Shown here: positions 4,537 through 6,272 of the stretch, piece by piece
Layout of the letters: every line of letters starts with the position of its first letter
Numbering within the stretch: the first letter of the stretch is position 1
Assembly (NCBI GenBank): GCA_903898215.1
Contig: CAIUEQ010000081.1
Coordinates: 1 to 6,272, forward strand
Direction: 5' to 3'
DNA: 6,272 nt
Source of the DNA: an uncultured Bacteroidota bacterium
GTDB lineage: Bacteria; Bacteroidota; Bacteroidia; UKL13-3
The notes under the pieces: model-generated
Told to the model about the DNA's origin: nothing
The model's input: only the letters and a program-made list of their open reading frames with translations
The model's database searches: none
Program-made: the position numbers and the translations under genes

Positions 4537-4561
4537 CCAATTCACTGAATAAGTGGGTTGG
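4537..4561 (+). repeat. 10-bp hairpin with two G-T pairs
   Basis: CCAATTCACT (4537-4546) pairs with AGTGGGTTGG (4552-4561) around GAATA. The two T-G pairs are wobbles only in a plus-strand transcript. No T-run follows, so it is not an intrinsic terminator by itself. Confidence 0.5.
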
Positions 4562-4585
4562 AGAGGTTTCTAACTCAAAAGGTGT

Positions 4586-4591
4586 TATAAT
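4586..4591 (+). promoter_or_regulatory. Possible -10 element before small ORF
   Basis: TATAAT lies 6 bases before the ATG at 4598, the same spacing as in the hicB promoter. No good -35 hexamer is visible at 16-18 bases upstream, so this is a weak call. Confidence 0.3.
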
Positions 4592-4597
4592 TCAAAT

Positions 4598-4711
4598 ATG
4601 AATATAAACACATTTTTTATGAATTTATTAGGTTGGTGCAACCACGAAATGGGGTACACATCGACACTGGTGGAGCATGTGATTAGGACGGGTAAATCTG
4701 CCAAGTCTTAA
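4598..4711 (+). CDS. Possible 37-aa small protein
   Basis: An ATG-to-TAA frame encodes MNINTFFMNLLGWCNHEMG followed by an 18-residue polar/basic end that finishes GKSAKS. It is preceded by a TATAAT at the same 6-base distance seen before hicB and followed after 25 bases by a strong terminator, giving a compact promoter-ORF-terminator unit. The peptide has a hydrophobic, aromatic N-terminal half and a basic tail but no clear membrane helix. I recognise no family. The alternative is that this is a non-coding small RNA of about 170 nt, since the stretch also contains the hairpin GGTTGGTGCAACC (4631-4643). Confidence 0.35.
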   Translation: MNINTFFMNLLGWCNHEMGYTSTLVEHVIRTGKSAKS

Positions 4712-4736
4712 TGCAGATAAAATAAAAAGAGTTCAG

Positions 4737-4770
4737 AAACCTCGCTTATACAAAACGAGGTTTTTGTTTT
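4737..4770 (+). terminator. Rho-independent terminator
   Basis: AAACCTCG (4737-4744) pairs perfectly with CGAGGTTT (4756-4763) around an 11-base loop and is followed by a T-rich tail, TTTTTGTTTT (4761-4770). It would end transcripts from the recombinase or the small ORF and insulates them from the replication genes downstream. Confidence 0.85.
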
Positions 4771-4776
4771 GTACAT

Positions 4777-4952
4777 AGCGGTCTGAGGAGTTAAAGGCGG
4801 AGTTAAGGCAGTATTTTCAGAAGGATACAGGGTTTGATTGGCATTGTCCCGAAATTAAAAAGCGGAACGATCCAAACCTTTGATTTCGGGAAAAATGCGA
4901 GCAATGCCAATCAAACAGGTAGTTTGAATTGCAGCCTACTCCCCAGACCGCT
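4777..4952. repeat. 176-base multi-tier inverted-repeat element
   Basis: Three nested tiers pair: AGCGGTCTG (4777-4785) with CAGACCGCT (4944-4952), extended by GGAG (4787-4790) with CTCC (4939-4942); GTTTGATTGGCATTG (4832-4846) with CAATGCCAATCAAAC (4902-4916), perfect over 15 bp; and CCCGAAAT (4848-4855) with ATTTCGGG (4883-4890). The left flank also holds a tandem repeat, GGAGTTAAAGGC (4787-4798) and GGAGTTAAGGC (4799-4809). No coding frame fits. Its place between a terminator and the replication genes suits an origin (single-strand or transfer), an att site or a structured RNA; the sequence alone does not decide. No reverse transcriptase is present, so a retron is not supported. Confidence 0.6.
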
Positions 4953-5012
4953 GTGTGTGCACACATAGCAAACAAGGTCGGTTTATTATTAATCAAAAAA
5001 CACAGAAACATT

Positions 5013-5216
5013 ATGAAATTATTTGATGTATGCACTAGAAAGTTTTATGACAAAGATGGTGAGAAAAAGATAAAATGGTACAAAGCAGGAGTACTGAAAG
5101 AAACCGATAAAGGTTCAAGATACCTCCGGTTATTCCATCAACCAGAAATTGACTTTTTCATTTTTGAAAGAGAAGAAATTCCTCCACAGGATACTGATAT
5201 AAAAGAAGAGAAATAA
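5013..5216 (+). CDS. Small conserved-looking protein of unknown function
   Basis: This 67-aa protein starts at ATG 5013 (MKLFDVCTRKFYD). The frame stays open upstream to an ATG at 4929, but that part overlaps the right arms of the inverted-repeat element and gives an unlikely sequence, so the shorter form is preferred. The body is beta-rich and basic (KIKWYKAGVLKE, RYLRLFHQPEIDFFIF), and the last 16 residues are acidic (EREEIPPQDTDIKEEK). A compact strand-rich basic body plus acidic tail recalls small nucleic-acid-handling proteins, but I recognise no family and do not assign a function. It lies 32 bases upstream of the replication-initiator-like gene, with which it is probably co-transcribed. 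Confidence 0.7.
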   Translation: MKLFDVCTRKFYDKDGEKKIKWYKAGVLKETDKGSRYLRLFHQPEIDFFIFEREEIPPQDTDIKEEK

Positions 5217-5248
5217 AGAATTGCCATTAACAGTTAATCCGAAAAAAT

Positions 5249-5713
5249 ATGATGCCAGCAAGCACCACGCCTGTTCCCAATGTGTTTTTTGATGTGTATC
5301 TTAAAGAATTGAAATCGGCAGAACTAAAAGTACTGCTTGTTGTAATCCGTCAAACACTCGGTTGGGCGGACAGGCGGGGAATGCTTGGCAGAAAAGAAAT
5401 CGACTGGATTTCAGGAAGTCAGTTGCAGCAGAAAACAGGAAGTTCCAAACGTGCAATATCTACAGCCACAGAAACACTTATCAAAAAAAAGCTGATAGAA
5501 ATTCTTGATGTAAATGGAAGTGTTTTAAGCACTCCAGAACAAAGACAAGGTAAAACAAAACTCTTTTACCGACTTGTACAAACTGTGAATTACTCTGTGA
5601 ACAAACCTGTGGAAACCTCTTTCACTTCAGCAAATTTTGCAGAGGACATCAGCAAAAAATACACAGCACTTGTGCAAAAAATGCAGATAACAAAAGAAAC
5701 TCTACAAAATTAA
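5249..5713 (+). CDS. Winged-helix replication initiator / phage replisome-organizer-like protein
   Basis: This 154-aa protein begins TPVPNVFFDVYLKEL (7-21), then a long helix SAELKVLLVVIRQTLGW (23-39). That opening matches the N-terminal domain of phage replication protein O and related replisome organizers (TP-x-PN...FD-x-YL...L...E-x-KVLL). A helix-turn-helix follows at WISGSQLQQKTGSSKRAISTATETL (53-77 region), then the helix IKKKLIEIL and a wing running to KTKLFYRLV (102-110). It should bind origin DNA and recruit the replicative helicase or its loader. At 154 aa it is about half the length of lambda O; a C-terminal helicase-interaction domain is not evident, so it may be a short form or work with a neighbour. 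Residues 112-123 are a tandem TVNY-SVNK-PVET repeat encoded by three 12-bp iteron-like repeats. A second ATG at 5252 is equally possible. Confidence 0.72.
   Translation: MMPASTTPVPNVFFDVYLKELKSAELKVLLVVIRQTLGWADRRGMLGRKEIDWISGSQLQQKTGSSKRAISTATETLIKKKLIEILDVNGSVLSTPEQRQGKTKLFYRLVQTVNYSVNKPVETSFTSANFAEDISKKYTALVQKMQITKETLQN
5583..5618 (+). repeat. Three tandem 12-bp iteron-like repeats inside the initiator gene
   Basis: CTGTGAATTACT, CTGTGAACAAAC and CTGTGGAAACCT follow one another without gaps, sharing CTGTG and then A/G-A-A or similar. They lie about 90 bases before a very A+T-rich stretch (about 5700-5810). Iterons inside the initiator gene followed by an AT-rich tract are the layout of the lambda origin within gene O, so this may be an origin; coding-level repetition is the alternative. 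Confidence 0.4.
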
Positions 5714-5759
5714 ATCTTACAAAAGAAAAAGAATTTATTAATACTAATAAAAATCAAAA

Positions 5760-6164
5760 ATGCAAAAAATAGAAAAACCTAAAAAGATAATTATTAATGC
5801 GGAATTAACAGTTCCGTTGGGAGAACTGGCAACATATACTTTTCCAAAGAAGGAAGGTCTTTTAGACATTGTGGAATTACTTGATAAAAAACCGTACATC
5901 GTCAATTGCATCATTGAAAAAATTGTTCGTGGAATTATCAAAAAGAAAAAGCTGGATGTGAAAATTAAAAAACTGGAATACAATTATAGTGATTCCAATA
6001 ACATTGATTTCGGAGTGGCATATTTCAAAGCCAATTTGAAGGGTACAGAAAAAAATCTAAAAAGAATTGCAGGTGAAAACAGAATATTCTTTTTTGATTG
6101 GGAAGAAAATATTATAATAAAATCAATTGAAACATTATCAATAGAAAAACCTAAAAATATATAA
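5760..6164 (+). CDS. Hypothetical lysine-rich protein
   Basis: This 134-aa basic protein has no signal peptide or membrane helix. It opens MQKIEKPKKIIINAELTVPL, followed by a strand-helix pattern (LLDIVELLDKKPYIVNCIIEKIVRGIIKKKKL at about 34-65), a variable strand KIKKLEYNYSD, FGVAYFKANLKG (83-95) and FFFDWEENIIIKSIETL near the end. No family is recognised. IEKPK occurs both at residues 4-8 and near the C-terminus, encoded by an exact 18-bp direct repeat. The gene begins 46 bases after the initiator gene, in A-rich DNA, and ends 7 bases before the next start, so it sits in the same plus-strand unit. The context suggests an element-borne accessory or replication gene, but the role is unknown. 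Confidence 0.75.
   Translation: MQKIEKPKKIIINAELTVPLGELATYTFPKKEGLLDIVELLDKKPYIVNCIIEKIVRGIIKKKKLDVKIKKLEYNYSDSNNIDFGVAYFKANLKGTEKNLKRIAGENRIFFFDWEENIIIKSIETLSIEKPKNI
5768..6157 (+). repeat. Pair of exact 18-bp direct repeats at both ends of one gene
   Basis: AATAGAAAAACCTAAAAA occurs at 5768-5785 and again at 6140-6157, near the first and last codons of the 134-aa gene, in the same frame (IEKPK in both). Recombination or slippage between them would remove nearly the whole gene. The sequence is A-rich but not a simple repeat. Confidence 0.7.
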
Positions 6165-6171
6165 CCCAACT

Positions 6172-6272
6172 ATGACCGATAAAACCTACCCATATACCTT
6201 AGATCAGGTATTACAATTCAAAAAAGAAATAAAGGAAGCAGGAGGAGTGGATGAACTGATGTTTAAGAAAGA
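6172..6272 (+). CDS. Start of a further gene (truncated by window end)
   Basis: ATG 6172 opens a frame of 33 codons and two bases to the window edge: MTDKTYPYTLDQVLQFKKE, then IKEAGGVDELMFKK. It lies 7 bases after the preceding stop codon, which supports it as the next gene of the same plus-strand unit. The start is polar and then predicted helical, with no signal peptide. Too little is visible to name a family. Confidence 0.6.
   Translation, partial: MTDKTYPYTLDQVLQFKKEIKEAGGVDELMFKK

Noticed and set aside
4777..4952. Retron msr-msd RNA
   Set aside because: The foldback is suggestive, but no reverse transcriptase is encoded anywhere in the window.
4929..5012. Upstream start for the 67-aa gene
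   Set aside because: The added 28 residues run through the right arm of the foldback element and do not resemble the rest of the protein; ATG 5013 is preferred.
4817..5035. Minus-strand open frame of 72 codons
   Set aside because: It overlaps the inverted-repeat element and the start of the plus-strand 67-aa gene and has low-quality composition.
5744..6169. Minus-strand open frames of 79 and 61 codons
   Set aside because: They are phenylalanine- and isoleucine-rich shadows of the lysine-rich plus-strand gene.

Overview
The window is AT-rich with long A and T runs. Its protein content points to a Bacteroidota (Bacteroidetes) host or a mobile element resident in one: a short N-terminal signal peptide ending LLGQN, genes without clear Shine-Dalgarno sites, and a replisome-organizer-like protein of a type common in that phylum. 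This is a family-level impression, not a taxonomic assignment. No rRNA, tRNA or CRISPR array was seen.

Left block, minus strand (1-1655): three genes read leftwards. A small acidic orphan protein (1383-1655) lies 9 bases upstream of a 266-aa protein with a PD-(D/E)XK nuclease-like signature (573-1373). A secreted or periplasmic protein (531 down to the window edge, incomplete) follows. They probably form one transcription unit from a promoter near 1664-1692.

Centre (1656-2589): a gene-free stretch of more than 900 bases between divergent genes. It is packed with long imperfect inverted repeats. The largest is a 107-base nested hairpin at 2240-2346, and there are others at 1902-1959, 1995-2042, 2173-2199 and 2368-2450. 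Several mismatches are G-T pairs that would be G-U wobbles in plus-strand RNA. The stretch is therefore a candidate large structured RNA, although structured DNA is also possible.

Right block, plus strand (2590-6272): a HicB/HicA toxin-antitoxin pair has an almost perfect TTGACA/TATAAT promoter so close to the hicB ATG that the mRNA should be leaderless. It is followed by a tyrosine recombinase. The roughly 200 bases before the recombinase ATG form a chain of hairpins ending in a 16-bp terminator-like stem 3 bases from that ATG. The recombinase gene is bracketed by a 12-bp near-identical direct repeat, each copy containing a DnaA-box-like sequence. After it come a possible 37-aa small ORF with a strong rho-independent terminator, a 176-base element with multi-segment inverted repeats (4777-4952), a 67-aa protein, a winged-helix replication-initiator-like protein containing three tandem 12-bp iteron-like repeats, a 134-aa orphan bounded by an 18-bp direct repeat, and the start of another gene.

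Taken together, the right block looks like the integration, addiction and replication core of an integrative element (prophage, phage-plasmid or ICE). The minus-strand genes could be cargo or neighbouring chromosome. The strongest candidates for something undescribed are the central structured region, the structured leader of the recombinase, and the 4777-4952 element.
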